DNA of 64,000 nt, from the NCBI RefSeq assembly GCF_001632775.1, contig NZ_CP015249.1, positions 124,001 to 188,000 on the forward strand. Reading direction: 5' to 3'. Both the position numbers and the translations under genes were made by a program. How positions within the stretch are numbered: the first letter of the stretch is position 1; each line of letters starts with the position of its first letter. Below the pieces are notes generated by a model that was given only the letters and a program-made list of their open reading frames with translations, did not search any database and had not been told where the DNA came from. The stretch is from Dokdonella koreensis DS-123 (GTDB taxonomy: Bacteria > Pseudomonadota > Gammaproteobacteria > Xanthomonadales > Rhodanobacteraceae). This document shows, piece by piece, positions 1 through 9,528 of the stretch.

Positions 1-85
1 CGCAGCACGCCGGTTCCATCTTCAGTTTCCGCCGGGCCGCAGGGCGATCCGGCGTAGTCCCGTTCCGAGCTCGAGGAATTCTGCC

Positions 86-1300
86 ATGTCCGCCTTCCGC
101 TATAGCGTTCTGATTCTGGGCCTTGCCGCGCTGATCGGCGGCTGCAGCCGTGGCGCTGCCGATACCGCCGCCGCGGCCGCCCCGCCGCCGACGGAGGTGA
201 CCGTGGCGGCCGTGGTGGCCAAGCCGTTGCGCGACTGGGAGGAATTCACCGGCCGCCTGGAGGCGGTCGACAGCGTCGAGATCCGGCCGCGGGTGAGCGG
301 TTTCATCGATTCGGTGCAGTTCGCCGAAGGCTCGCGCGTCAAGAAGGGGCAGCTGCTGTTCCGCATCGACCCGCGCCCGTTCCAGGCCGAGGTGAACCGC
401 CTGGCCGCGGCGCTCAAGCAGGCGCGCTCGCAGGCCCAGCTCGCGACCTCCAACCACGAGCGCGGCCAGCGCCTGGTCGCCCAGCACATGATCTCGCGGC
501 AGGAATTCGACCAGCTCGCGACGCTGGCCAGCACCAGCGCCGACGGCATCGGCGCCGCAGCGGCGGCACTGGAAGCGGCCCGGCTCAATCTGGAGTTCAC
601 CGAGGTGCGCTCGCCGATCGACGGCCGCGTCTCGCGCGCGCTGATCACGGCCGGCAACCTCGCCTCGAACGCGAGCGTGCTGACCACCGTCGTCTCCGAC
701 AATCCGGTCTATGCCTACTTCGACGCCGACGAGCAGACCTACCTGCGCTTCTCGCGCACGGCGACGCGCGAAGCGGACGGCCGCCACGCGGCCAGCCCGG
801 TGTTCATGGGGCTGATCGACGAACAGGGCTATCCGCACGAAGGCCGCCTGGACTTCATCGACAACCAGGTCGACACCCAGAGCGGCACCATCCGCGGCCG
901 CGCGGTGTTCGACAACGCCGACGGCCGCTTCACGCCGGGCCTGTTCACGCGCATCAAGCTGGTCGGCAGCGAGAGCCGCGACACGATCCTGGTCGACGAC
1001 CGGGCCGTGGGCATCGACCTCGGCAAGAAGTTCGTGCTGGCGCTCAAGCCCGACAACACGCTGGAGTACCGCTTCGTCGAGCTCGGCGCCGCGATCGACG
1101 GCCTGCGCGTGGTCAAGCAGGGACTCAGCCAGGGCGACGTCATCGTCGTCAACGGCCTGCAGCACGTGCGTCCCGGCGTGACGGTGAAGCCGACCACGGT
1201 GACGATGGACGCGAACCGCACCGGCGTTGCGCAGGTGACGGCCGGCGAGAGCCCGCTGCTCGCGAGCCGGGCGGCGCCGACCGAGCACGCCCAGCGCTGA
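86..1300 (+). CDS. RND efflux periplasmic adaptor (membrane fusion protein), lipoprotein
   Basis: Periplasmic adaptor of a tripartite RND pump, linking the inner-membrane permease to an outer-membrane channel. The N-terminus is a lipoprotein signal with lipobox LIGGC and acylation Cys at residue 20. It is followed by a lipoyl/barrel-sandwich segment (about 60-105), an alpha-helical hairpin (about 105-165) and a beta-barrel region, the HlyD/MexE order; 404 aa is normal for the family. GAGGAA lies seven bases before the ATG. The RND permease starts 74 bp downstream, so the two form an operon. No regulator lies downstream; the upstream side is off the window. The family is clear, the substrate cannot be read from sequence. 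Confidence 0.93.
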   Translation: MSAFRYSVLILGLAALIGGCSRGAADTAAAAAPPPTEVTVAAVVAKPLRDWEEFTGRLEAVDSVEIRPRVSGFIDSVQFAEGSRVKKGQLLFRIDPRPFQAEVNRLAAALKQARSQAQLATSNHERGQRLVAQHMISRQEFDQLATLASTSADGIGAAAAALEAARLNLEFTEVRSPIDGRVSRALITAGNLASNASVLTTVVSDNPVYAYFDADEQTYLRFSRTATREADGRHAASPVFMGLIDEQGYPHEGRLDFIDNQVDTQSGTIRGRAVFDNADGRFTPGLFTRIKLVGSESRDTILVDDRAVGIDLGKKFVLALKPDNTLEYRFVELGAAIDGLRVVKQGLSQGDVIVVNGLQHVRPGVTVKPTTVTMDANRTGVAQVTAGESPLLASRAAPTEHAQR

Positions 1301-1374
1301 TCGCGCGCCAACGAACGACCGGACGAACGGATAGGCCCAAACGCGGATGCCCCGGGCATCCCGAAGGACACGCA

Positions 1375-4300
1375 ATGAATTTTTCCCAGTTCTTCATCAC
1401 GCGCCCGGTGTTCGCCGGCGTGCTGTCGGCACTGATCCTGCTTGCCGGCCTGATCGCGATCCCGTCGCTGCCGATCTCCGAGTACCCGGAAGTCGTGCCG
1501 CCGACGGTGGTCGTGCGCACCACCTATCCCGGCGCCAACCCGCAGGTCATCGCCGATACCGTGGCCGGGCCGCTGGAACAGGCGATCACCGGCGTGGAAG
1601 GCATGCTCTACCAGTTCTCGCAGGCGACCAGCGACGGCGTCATGACGCTGACCGTCACCTTCAAGCTCGGCACCGACGTCGACAAGGCGCAGGTGCTGGT
1701 GCAGAACCGGGTCGCGCAGGCCACGCCCAAGCTGCCGCAGGACGTCCAGCGCATCGGCGTCACCGTCAACAAGTCCACGCCCGACATCACCATGGGCGTG
1801 TTCCTGACCTCGCCGGACGGACGCTACGACCTCAACTACCTCGCCAACTACATGGTGCTGCACGTCAAGGACGAGCTGGCCAAGATCGACGGCGTCGGCG
1901 ACGTGCAGCAGTTCGGCGGCGGCAACTACTCGATGCGCGTATGGCTCGACCCGGAGAAGGTCGCCGCGCGCGGCCTGACGGCCACCGACATCGCCAACGC
2001 GATCCGCGAGCAGAACGTGCAGGTCGCCGCGGGCCAGCTCGGCTCGCCGTCGGCACCGAGCACCTCGGACGGATCGGCCAAGCCGAACTTCCAGGTCGCG
2101 GTCAACACCAAGGGCCGCCTGGTCGACGAGGAGGACTTCGCCGACATCATCATCAAGACCGGCAGCGCGGGCCAGATCACGCGGCTGCGCGACGTCGCGC
2201 GGGTGGAGCTGGGATCGGACAACTACGCGCTGCGCGCGATGCTGAACAACCAGACCGCCGTCGGTGTCGGCATCTTCCAGCGCCCCGGCAGCAATGCGAT
2301 CGCGATCTCCGACGCGGTCCGCGCGAAGATGGCCGAGCTGAAGAAGTCGTTCCCCGAGGGCATCGACTACGACCCGGCCTACGACCCGACCGTGTTCGTC
2401 CGCGGCTCGATCGAGGCGGTTTCGCACACGCTGCTGGAGGCGATCGCCCTGGTCGTCATCGTGGTCATCGTGTTCCTGCAGACCTGGCGCGCGTCGATCA
2501 TTCCGCTGCTGGCCGTGCCGGTGTCCCTGATCGGCACGCTCGGCGTCATGCACCTGTTCGGCTTCGGTCTCAATACGCTGTCGCTGTTCGGCCTGGTGCT
2601 GGCGATCGGTATCGTCGTGGACGACGCGATCGTCGTCGTCGAGAACGTCGAGCGCAACATCGAAGAAGGCCTGTCGCCGCTGGACGCCACGATCCAGGCG
2701 ATGAAGGAAGTCACCGGCCCGATCGTCGCCACCGCCCTGGTGCTGTGTGCGGTGTTCGTGCCGACGGCCTTTATCAGCGGCCTCTCCGGCCAGTTCTACA
2801 AGCAGTTCGCGCTGACGATCGCGATCTCGACCGTGATCTCGGCGATCAACTCGCTGACCCTGTCGCCGGCGCTGTCGGCGCTGCTGCTCAAGGCGCACGG
2901 CGCGCCGCCGGACCGGCTGACGCGCATCCTGAACGCCTCGCTGGGCTGGTTCTTCCGGCCGTTCAACCGCTTCTTCGCACGGGCGTCGAACGGCTACGTC
3001 GGCGCCGTCAATCGCATCCTGCGCACCAGCTCGATCGCGGTGTTCGTCTACATCGGCCTGATCGGCCTGACCGCGTTCGGCTTCTCGCACGCGCCGACCG
3101 GCTTCGTGCCGGCGCAGGACAAGCAATACCTGGTCGGCTTCGCGCAGCTGCCGGATGCCTCCACGCTGGACCGCACGACCGACGTGATCCGGCGCATGGG
3201 CGACATCGCGCTGAAGACGCCGGGCGTCGAATCGGTACCGGCGTTCCCGGGCCTGTCGATCAACGGCTTCACGAATGCCCCCAACTCCGGCATCGCCTTC
3301 ACGCCGCTCAAGCCGTTCGAGGAGCGCCGCGATCCGTCGCTGTCGGCGGGCGGCATCGCGATGGCGATGAACGCGGAGTTCGCGAAGATCCAGGATGCGT
3401 TCATCGCGATCTTCCCGCCGCCGCCGGTACAGGGCCTGGGCACGATCGGCGGCTTCAAGCTGCAGGTACAGGACCGTTCCAACTTCGGCGCCAACGAACT
3501 CTACAAGCAGGTGCAGAACGTCATCGCCAAGGCCAGCCAGCGGCCGGAGCTGACCGGCGTGTTCTCCGGCTTCCAGGTCAACGTGCCGCAGATCGACGTC
3601 GAGGTCGACCGCGAGAAGGCCAAGGCGGCCGGCGTGGCGCTGCAGGACATCTACGACACGATGCAGATGTACCTCGGCTCGCTCTACGTCAACGACTTCA
3701 ACCGCTTCGGGCGCACCTACCAGGTCAACGCCCAGGCCGAACCGGGTTTCCGCATCAACGCCGAGGACATCGGCCGCCTGAAGACGCGCAACGCGCGCGG
3801 CGACATGATCCCGCTCGCGAGCTTCGTGACCGCGCGCGAGACCTCCGGGCCGGACCGCGTGCCGCACTACAACGGCTACCTCGCCGCCGAGATCAACGGC
3901 GGGCCGGCGCCCGGCTACAGCAGCGGCCAGGCGCAGAAGGCGATCGAGGAGGTGCTCGCGCAGGAGCTGCCGAACGGCATGGCCTATGAATGGACGGACC
4001 TCACCTACCAGCAGATCCTGGCCGGCAACACGATGGTCTACATCTTCCCGCTGGTGGTGCTGCTGGTGTTCCTGGTGCTCGCCGCGCAGTACGAGAGCCT
4101 CTCGCTGCCGCTGGCGGTGATCCTGATCGTGCCGATGTGTCTGCTCTGCGCGATTCTCGGCGTGCTCGCCTCCGGGGGTGACAACAACATCTTCACGCAG
4201 ATCGGCCTGATCGTGCTGGTCGGCCTCGCCTGCAAGAACGCCATCCTCATCGTCGAGTTCGCCAAGGACCGCGAGGCACAGGGCGAGACCGTGTGGCAGG

Positions 4301-4563
4301 CCGTGCTCGACGCCTGCCGCCTGCGCCTGCGCCCGATCCTGATGACCTCGCTGGCCTTCGTGATGGGCGTGGTGCCGCTGGTCCTGTCCACCGGTGCCGG
4401 CGCCGAGATGCGCCGGGCGATGGGCGTGGCGGTGTTCTCGGGCATGCTCGGCGTGACCTTCTTCGGCCTGCTGCTGACGCCGGTGTTCTACCTGCTGGTG
4501 CGGCGCCGGCGCGCGCGGCGCGCGACCGCTGCGGTGGCGCTGCAGCCGGCGCCGGGCCACTGA
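1375..4563 (+). CDS. RND multidrug efflux permease, HAE1 family (AcrB/MexF-like)
   Basis: Proton-driven inner-membrane exporter subunit, 1062 aa, full length for the AcrB/MexB/MexF family. The protein begins MNFSQFFITRPVFAGVL, the usual HAE1 start (first TM helix), and carries the two large periplasmic loops expected between TM1-2 and TM7-8. The TM4 proton-relay aspartate pair is present as D416-D417 in VDDAI. AAGGA precedes the ATG. It is co-transcribed with the adaptor at 86-1300 and with the MFS gene beginning 32 bp after its stop. No outer-membrane factor gene is present in this cluster, so a channel encoded elsewhere is presumably borrowed. Confidence 0.95.
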   Translation: MNFSQFFITRPVFAGVLSALILLAGLIAIPSLPISEYPEVVPPTVVVRTTYPGANPQVIADTVAGPLEQAITGVEGMLYQFSQATSDGVMTLTVTFKLGTDVDKAQVLVQNRVAQATPKLPQDVQRIGVTVNKSTPDITMGVFLTSPDGRYDLNYLANYMVLHVKDELAKIDGVGDVQQFGGGNYSMRVWLDPEKVAARGLTATDIANAIREQNVQVAAGQLGSPSAPSTSDGSAKPNFQVAVNTKGRLVDEEDFADIIIKTGSAGQITRLRDVARVELGSDNYALRAMLNNQTAVGVGIFQRPGSNAIAISDAVRAKMAELKKSFPEGIDYDPAYDPTVFVRGSIEAVSHTLLEAIALVVIVVIVFLQTWRASIIPLLAVPVSLIGTLGVMHLFGFGLNTLSLFGLVLAIGIVVDDAIVVVENVERNIEEGLSPLDATIQAMKEVTGPIVATALVLCAVFVPTAFISGLSGQFYKQFALTIAISTVISAINSLTLSPALSALLLKAHGAPPDRLTRILNASLGWFFRPFNRFFARASNGYVGAVNRILRTSSIAVFVYIGLIGLTAFGFSHAPTGFVPAQDKQYLVGFAQLPDASTLDRTTDVIRRMGDIALKTPGVESVPAFPGLSINGFTNAPNSGIAFTPLKPFEERRDPSLSAGGIAMAMNAEFAKIQDAFIAIFPPPPVQGLGTIGGFKLQVQDRSNFGANELYKQVQNVIAKASQRPELTGVFSGFQVNVPQIDVEVDREKAKAAGVALQDIYDTMQMYLGSLYVNDFNRFGRTYQVNAQAEPGFRINAEDIGRLKTRNARGDMIPLASFVTARETSGPDRVPHYNGYLAAEINGGPAPGYSSGQAQKAIEEVLAQELPNGMAYEWTDLTYQQILAGNTMVYIFPLVVLLVFLVLAAQYESLSLPLAVILIVPMCLLCAILGVLASGGDNNIFTQIGLIVLVGLACKNAILIVEFAKDREAQGETVWQAVLDACRLRLRPILMTSLAFVMGVVPLVLSTGAGAEMRRAMGVAVFSGMLGVTFFGLLLTPVFYLLVRRRRARRATAAVALQPAPGH

Positions 4564-4595
4564 CCGTCGGCGACCCTTTCGTTCCCGAGGTCCGC

Positions 4596-5819
4596 ATGTC
4601 CGAATCCCTCGCCATTCCCTGCAACGACGAGTGCCGTCCGACGGCGCGCTGGACGGCGGTGATCGCCATGAGCGTCACCGCCTTCATCCTGGTCACCAGC
4701 GAATTCCTGCCGGTCGGCATTCTCAACGTCCTGTCGGCCGACTTGCGCATCAGCGCCGGCGATGCCGGCGCGACCATCGTGCTGCCCGGCATTTCCGCGG
4801 CGCTCGCGGCCGTGCTGGCGCCGTACCTGGGGCGCAGGGCCGACCGTCGCGACCTGATCCTGCTGGCCGTCCTGGCCGGCGTGCTCGGCAACCTGATCTC
4901 CGCGGCGGCGCCCACGTACGCCCTGCTGCTGATCGGGCGTCTGTTCCAGGGCATCGCCGTCGGCGGGTTCTGGTCGATCGCGCTGGCGGTCGTGCCGCGC
5001 GTGGCACCGAAGGGGGTCCACATCGCCAAGGTGATGTCGGTCTACATGCTCGGCGTCACCGCCGCGACCGTACTCGGCGTGCCCCTCGCGACCTGGTTGA
5101 CCGGGGCGATCGGCTGGCGCGCCGCGTTCGCGGTCATCAGCCTGGTCTGCGTGCTGGCGATGCTGGCCTTGCTGCGCTTCATGCCGCGCATTCCGGTGAT
5201 CGATCATTTCCGCCTGCGTGACATGGGACTGCTGCTGTCCTCGATGCCGCCACGGGTCGGGTTCGCCGCCATCCTGCTGGTCGGCACGGGGCATTTCCTG
5301 TCCTACGCCTATCTTGCGCCGTTCCTGCAGCAAGCGGCGCATTTCGGTGTCGACCTGATCGCCATCACGTTGTTGATCTTCGGCATCGGCGGTGTCGTCG
5401 GCACCTGGATCGGCGGACACCTCGGCAGCCGGGACGTGCGCTACGGATTCCTGGCTACGGCGGTCGCCCTCATGCTGAGCATCGGCCTGCTGAAGGTGTT
5501 CGCGGAATCGACGATCGCGATCGTGGTGCTGGTGAGCGTGTGGGGCGTCGCCTGGGGCTGCTTTCCGATGCTCGCCAACACCTGGATGTTCGTGACCGCG
5601 CCGGACAAGGCCGAACGCGGCATCTCGGCCCTGGTGGTGGCGTTCCAGATCATGATCGGCGGCAGCGCCCTGCTCGGCGGCTGGCTGGTCGATCACCGGG
5701 GCATCGACCCGGTCCTGATGCTCAGCGCGGGGGCGGCCTTCCTCGGTGCATTGCTGGTACTGACCTACGCGAGCCGGATCCCCCTGCACGCGGGCGTTGC
5801 GAACGCGGCGACGCACTGA
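4596..5819 (+). CDS. MFS exporter, DHA1-like (sugar/nucleoside efflux type)
   Basis: Twelve-helix major facilitator transporter of 407 aa. The early segment FILVTSEFLPVGILN and the loop with GRRADRRD resemble the AraJ/SotB/NepI efflux group. The reading frame is open 101 codons further upstream, inside the RND gene. I chose ATG 4596 because GAGG precedes it and the sequence from there begins with a normal cytoplasmic tail and TM1. It lies 32 bp after the RND permease stop, in the same operon. A 15-bp tandem repeat starts at its stop codon. Substrate unknown. Confidence 0.88.
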   Translation: MSESLAIPCNDECRPTARWTAVIAMSVTAFILVTSEFLPVGILNVLSADLRISAGDAGATIVLPGISAALAAVLAPYLGRRADRRDLILLAVLAGVLGNLISAAAPTYALLLIGRLFQGIAVGGFWSIALAVVPRVAPKGVHIAKVMSVYMLGVTAATVLGVPLATWLTGAIGWRAAFAVISLVCVLAMLALLRFMPRIPVIDHFRLRDMGLLLSSMPPRVGFAAILLVGTGHFLSYAYLAPFLQQAAHFGVDLIAITLLIFGIGGVVGTWIGGHLGSRDVRYGFLATAVALMLSIGLLKVFAESTIAIVVLVSVWGVAWGCFPMLANTWMFVTAPDKAERGISALVVAFQIMIGGSALLGGWLVDHRGIDPVLMLSAGAAFLGALLVLTYASRIPLHAGVANAATH

Positions 5820-5867
5820 CGACGAACGTACTGACGACGAACGTACTGACGACGGACGTACTGACGG
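5816..5867. repeat. 15-bp direct tandem repeat, about 3.5 units
   Basis: Three consecutive copies of a unit reading CTGACGACGAACGTA (third copy with one A-to-G change) begin at 5816, 5831 and 5846, followed by a partial fourth. The first unit includes the TGA stop of the upstream MFS gene. The array sits in the 134 bp between the two MFS genes. It could be a slippage product or a cluster of protein-binding sites; no function is visible. Confidence 0.9.
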
Positions 5868-5953
5868 CTTCCGCGGGTTGACGGCCGAAAACGGCCAGCC
5901 GGCACGCGCCGCTTCGGACAGCATGGCGCTCGACACCCCTGAAGGATTCACCG

Positions 5954-7516
5954 ATGGCTTCGACGACGACTCCCTCCGACGCCCGCCGCAACTCGATCGC
6001 GCTGGTCGCGGTCTGTCTCGCCTCGCTGATGTTCGGCCTGGAGATCTCCAGCGTGCCGGTGATCCTGCCGGCGCTGGAGAAGATCCTGCGCGCCGACTTC
6101 AAGGACCTGCAGTGGATCATGAACGCCTACACGATCGCCTGCACCACCGTGCTGATGGCGACCGGTACGCTGGCCGACCGCTTCGGTCGCAGGCGCGTGT
6201 TCCTGCTCTGCATCGCCGCATTTGGCGCCACCTCGCTGCTGTGTGGCGTGGCCACGGACGTGACCGTGCTGATCGCCGGCCGTTTCCTGCAGGGCATGGC
6301 CGGCGGCGCGATGCTGATCTGCACGGTGGCCGTGCTGTCGCACCAGTTCCGTGAAGGCGCCGAGCGCAGCCGCGCCTTCGTCGCCTGGGGCGTGATCAGC
6401 GGCATCGGCCTCGGCTTCGGCCCGCTGGTCGGCGGCCTGATCGTCGCCGTGTCGAGCTGGCAATGGGTGTTCCTGATCCAGGTCCCGCTCGCCGCCGTGG
6501 CGTTCCTGCTGGCCTGGGCGTACGTGCGCGAATCGCGCGATCCGCATGCCGAGCGCCTCGACCTCGCCGGCATCGTCACGCTGTCCGTGGCGGTGTTCGC
6601 GCTGACCTATGCCATCACGCAGGGACCGGATCTCGGCTTCGCCAGCCCCGCCGCGCTGGCGATCTTCGCCGTCAGCCTCGTCGCGTTCGCCGCCTTCGTC
6701 GTCGTCGAGCAGCGGCATGCGCATCCGATGTTCGACTTCTCGGTGTTCCGGATCCGCCGCTTCGCCGGCGCGATCGTCGGCTGCGTCGGCATGAACTTCA
6801 GCTACTGGCCGCTGATGATCTACCTGCCGATCTATTTCCAGGGCGCGCTCGGCTACGACAGCACGACCGTCGGCCTGTTCCTGCTCGTCTATACGCTGCC
6901 GTTCCTGGTCATGACACCCCTGGCCGAACACCTGCTGCAGCGCTACGGTGCACGCGTCGCCGTACCGCTCGGCCTCGCCACGATCGGCACCGGCTTCCTG
7001 CTGATGTTTCTCGGCAGCACGGCCGACCAGGCCAGCGGCTGGACCCTCCTGCCCGGCATCCTGCTCGCCGGCGTGGGCATCGGCCTGACCAACAGCCCGG
7101 TCACCAACACGACCACCGCCTCGGTGTCGGGCGATCGCGCCGGCATGGCGTCGGGCATCGACATCAGCGCACGCCTGATCGCACTGGCGATCAACATCGC
7201 CGTGATGGGTCTGCTGCTGCAGGAAGGGGTGCGCGCGCGCCTCGCGGCGGCCGGTCCCGGCACCGATCCGGCGCAGCTGCGGGCGGCAGCCGAGCGCGTC
7301 GCGGCCGGCCATCTCGAAGCGTCCGACCTGCTCGCCCGTGCGGCGCTGGCGCAGGGCTTCGGCTGGGCGCTGCTGTACGGCGGTCTCGGCGTGCTCGCCC
7401 TGGCTGCCCTGAGCGTCGTCGTATTCGGCGTCCCGCACCGTCGCGCCGCAGCCTCGGCGAAGCCGCCGGTCGCGGACGGCACCGCCCGCCCGAACGCGGC
7501 ATCCTGTACCCCGTGA
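5954..7516 (+). CDS. MFS drug exporter, DHA2 family (EmrB/QacA-like)
   Basis: A 520-aa transporter of the 14-helix DHA2 drug:H+ antiporter group. MFS motif A is present as GTLADRFGRRR near residue 71-81 and the antiporter motif C region as GLGFGPLVGGL. AAGGA precedes the ATG. It is the fourth gene of the co-directional efflux cluster, separated from the previous MFS gene by 134 bp with the 15-bp repeats, so it may have its own promoter. No EmrA-type adaptor is next to it, so it probably exports into the periplasm alone. Confidence 0.9.
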   Translation: MASTTTPSDARRNSIALVAVCLASLMFGLEISSVPVILPALEKILRADFKDLQWIMNAYTIACTTVLMATGTLADRFGRRRVFLLCIAAFGATSLLCGVATDVTVLIAGRFLQGMAGGAMLICTVAVLSHQFREGAERSRAFVAWGVISGIGLGFGPLVGGLIVAVSSWQWVFLIQVPLAAVAFLLAWAYVRESRDPHAERLDLAGIVTLSVAVFALTYAITQGPDLGFASPAALAIFAVSLVAFAAFVVVEQRHAHPMFDFSVFRIRRFAGAIVGCVGMNFSYWPLMIYLPIYFQGALGYDSTTVGLFLLVYTLPFLVMTPLAEHLLQRYGARVAVPLGLATIGTGFLLMFLGSTADQASGWTLLPGILLAGVGIGLTNSPVTNTTTASVSGDRAGMASGIDISARLIALAINIAVMGLLLQEGVRARLAAAGPGTDPAQLRAAAERVAAGHLEASDLLARAALAQGFGWALLYGGLGVLALAALSVVVFGVPHRRAAASAKPPVADGTARPNAASCTP

Positions 7517-7577
7517 TCCCACGTTCCTGGATTCGTCCACCGCGCGGGACACCCGCGCCACCATCGGAGATTTCGAC

Positions 7578-8306
7578 ATGACCCAGAAGATCGCCCTCGT
7601 CACCGGTGCCACCCGCGGCATCGGCCTGGAAACCGTACGCCAGCTCGCGCAGCACGGCGTGCACGTCCTGCTCGCCGGCCGCGACCCGGCCAAGGCCGCC
7701 GAAGCCGCGGCGAAGCTGCAGCAGGAGAACCTGCCGGTCGAAGCCATCGCGCTCGACGTGAACGACGCGGGCAGCATCGCCGCCGCCGTCGCGGAGGTCG
7801 AGCGCACGCAGGGTCGCCTCGACATCCTCGTCAACAATGCCGGCATCCTCGTCGACGATCTCGCCAAGGCGCCTTCCGCACAGTCGCTCGATGCCTGGCG
7901 CAAGACCTTCGAGACGAACCTGTTCGCCGTCGTCGCCGTGACGCAGGCCTTCCTGCCGCTGCTGAAGAAGGCCGAGGCGGCGCGCATCGTCAACGTGTCG
8001 AGCATCCTCGGCTCGCTGACCCTGCACAGCGATCCGACCTCGGGTATCTACGGCTTCAAGGTGCCGGCCTACAACGCCTCCAAGTCGGCGCTCAACGCCT
8101 GGACCGTGCACCTGGCCTACGAGCTGCGCGACACGCCGATCAAGGTCAACGCGATCCACCCCGGCTACGTGAAGACCGACATGAACGGCGGCGAAGGCGA
8201 ACTCGACATCGCCGACGGTGCCAAGTCGAGCGTGGAGCTCGCCCTGGTCGATGCCGGCGGCCCCACCGGCAGCTTCACCCACCTCGGCCAGACCTTGCCC
8301 TGGTGA
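7578..8306 (+). CDS. SDR family NAD(P)-dependent oxidoreductase
   Basis: Classical short-chain dehydrogenase/reductase, 242 aa. The cofactor motif TGATRGIG is at residues 9-16, NNAG at 86-89 and the catalytic YNASK at 165-169 (Y165, K169), with Ser in VNVSS near 141-142. The body resembles plant-type carbonyl/menthone reductase-like SDRs, but the substrate cannot be assigned. GGAG precedes the ATG. It follows the DHA2 exporter by 61 bp on the same strand and probably belongs to the efflux operon, suggesting an electrophile or drug-modifying role. Confidence 0.9.
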   Translation: MTQKIALVTGATRGIGLETVRQLAQHGVHVLLAGRDPAKAAEAAAKLQQENLPVEAIALDVNDAGSIAAAVAEVERTQGRLDILVNNAGILVDDLAKAPSAQSLDAWRKTFETNLFAVVAVTQAFLPLLKKAEAARIVNVSSILGSLTLHSDPTSGIYGFKVPAYNASKSALNAWTVHLAYELRDTPIKVNAIHPGYVKTDMNGGEGELDIADGAKSSVELALVDAGGPTGSFTHLGQTLPW

Positions 8307-8331
8307 TTCCCGGGTGACGGAATCGGCGGCG

Positions 8332-8337
8332 TACACT
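8332..8337 (+). promoter_or_regulatory. -10-like hexamer TACACT just before a start codon
   Basis: TACACT at 8332-8337 is followed by only six bases before the ATG at 8344. If used as a -10 box, transcription would begin at or next to the start codon, giving a leaderless mRNA. No convincing -35 is visible. The same hexamer occurs at 34477-34482 and 44362-44367 ahead of other genes. Confidence 0.4.
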
Positions 8338-8343
8338 CGGCCG

Positions 8344-9000
8344 ATGCGCCGCCATCCGTCCCTGATCCTGGCCTTGCTGGCCGGGGTGCCGTTCGCCGCT
8401 TCTGCCGCCGAAGCGTTCAAGTGCACCGCGGCGGACGGCGCGGTCAGCTTCCAGGATCGTCCCTGTGGAGGCGGCGCGCGCCAGCAGCGCCTGCAGTTGC
8501 CGGAGTACACGCCGCCGCCGCCGCGTACCGCCGAAGCTATCGGCGGCGAGGCACCGGCGCCGTCGGTGGAGACCACATCGCCGCCGCCCGCGCCGCCGGT
8601 CCCACGCGAACCACCGCCGAGCTTCTTCCTGTGTACGCGCTACGACGGCAGCCGCTATCTCAGCGACAGCGGCGTCGGCGATCGCTACGCGGTTCCGTAC
8701 GGCCTGCTCGGCGGCTCGGGCCGCGGTCTCGCGCAGAGCTACGGCGGTCGCAACGGTATCGGCGTGTCGGCGCCCGGTCTGCGCGCGATTCCGACCCTGC
8801 CGGCCACCGAGGCGCCGCTCGCCGCAGCCTATGTCGAGGTCCAGGACGCATGTCATCGCGCCGCGCCGCAGGAGGCCTGTGCCTATCTGCGGGAGGAACT
8901 GGACGGCGTGCGCGACGCGCTCACGCGCGCGTTCAGCGACACCCAGCCGACGCTTGAGCGGCAGGAGCGCCAGTTGCGCGAACGTCTGCGCGGCTGCTGA
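8344..9000 (+). CDS. Secreted DUF4124-like protein
   Basis: 218-aa exported protein. The signal peptide ends near ASAAE (residues 17-21) and is followed by FKCTAADGAVSFQDRPC, the short beta-hairpin pattern of DUF4124 with two conserved Cys. A proline-rich linker and a Cys-containing C-terminal region follow. The frame is open further upstream (8218), but that part overlaps the SDR gene; ATG 8344 gives a proper signal peptide and sits right after a -10-like box. The function of DUF4124 proteins is unknown. It ends 15 bp from the convergent ogt gene. Confidence 0.8.
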   Translation: MRRHPSLILALLAGVPFAASAAEAFKCTAADGAVSFQDRPCGGGARQQRLQLPEYTPPPPRTAEAIGGEAPAPSVETTSPPPAPPVPREPPPSFFLCTRYDGSRYLSDSGVGDRYAVPYGLLGGSGRGLAQSYGGRNGIGVSAPGLRAIPTLPATEAPLAAAYVEVQDACHRAAPQEACAYLREELDGVRDALTRAFSDTQPTLERQERQLRERLRGC

Positions 9001-9015
9001 GCCGCACCGCTGCGG

Positions 9016-9513
9016 TCATTGCAGAATGAATGCCGTGGGCGGCGCATGCCGCCGCTCGTGCTCGAGCAGCCATTGCTTGGTCGGCAGGCCGCCGCCGAAC
9101 CCGGTCAGCTTGCCGCTGCTGCCGATGACGCGATGGCAGGGCACGATGATCGGCAGCGGGTTGGCGCCGTTCGCGGCGCCGACCGCCCGGCTGGCATTCG
9201 GCTGGCGAATCCGCCGGGCGAGTTCCCCGTAGCTGATCGTCTGGCCGTACGGAATCCGCACGAGTTCATCCCAGACCGTCTTGCGGAACGCGGTGCCACG
9301 CGCGGCGAGCGCGACATCGAACGCCGTGAGATCGCCGGCGAAGTAGGCCTGGAGCTGTTCGATCGTGGCGCCGAGGAAGCGGCGGCCGCGGTTCCAGCTC
9401 GCGTCGATGCGTGCATCCTGGTCCGCGTTCGGGAAGTCGATGTGCCGCAACCCGGCTTCGTCGGCGACCAGCAGCAGCCGCCCGATCGGTGTCTGGAGGT
9501 AGTCGAACTCCAT
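9016..9513 (-). CDS. ogt: Methylated-DNA--protein-cysteine methyltransferase
   Basis: Suicide repair enzyme that moves the alkyl group from O6-alkylguanine (and O4-alkylthymine) to its own cysteine. The active-site motif PCHRV is present with acceptor C126, plus the helix-turn-helix 'arginine finger' part SYGELARRI and the preceding RPY-like segment. Length 165 aa is typical. I start at ATG 9513 (MEFDYLQTPIG) with AGGA upstream rather than at the longer ATG 9570, which would translate repeat sequence. The Ada/AlkA-type fusion gene lies upstream on the same strand beyond a repeat array, so the two alkylation-repair activities are linked. Confidence 0.93.
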   Translation of the reverse strand: MEFDYLQTPIGRLLLVADEAGLRHIDFPNADQDARIDASWNRGRRFLGATIEQLQAYFAGDLTAFDVALAARGTAFRKTVWDELVRIPYGQTISYGELARRIRQPNASRAVGAANGANPLPIIVPCHRVIGSSGKLTGFGGGLPTKQWLLEHERRHAPPTAFILQ

Positions 9514-9528
9514 CGTCAGGGTCCTTTG

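Noticed and set aside
829-4560. A 1243-codon open frame opposite the RND genes
   Set aside because: It is antisense to a clear adaptor and permease, is rich in Arg/His/Asp without domains, and arises from GC-rich codon bias.
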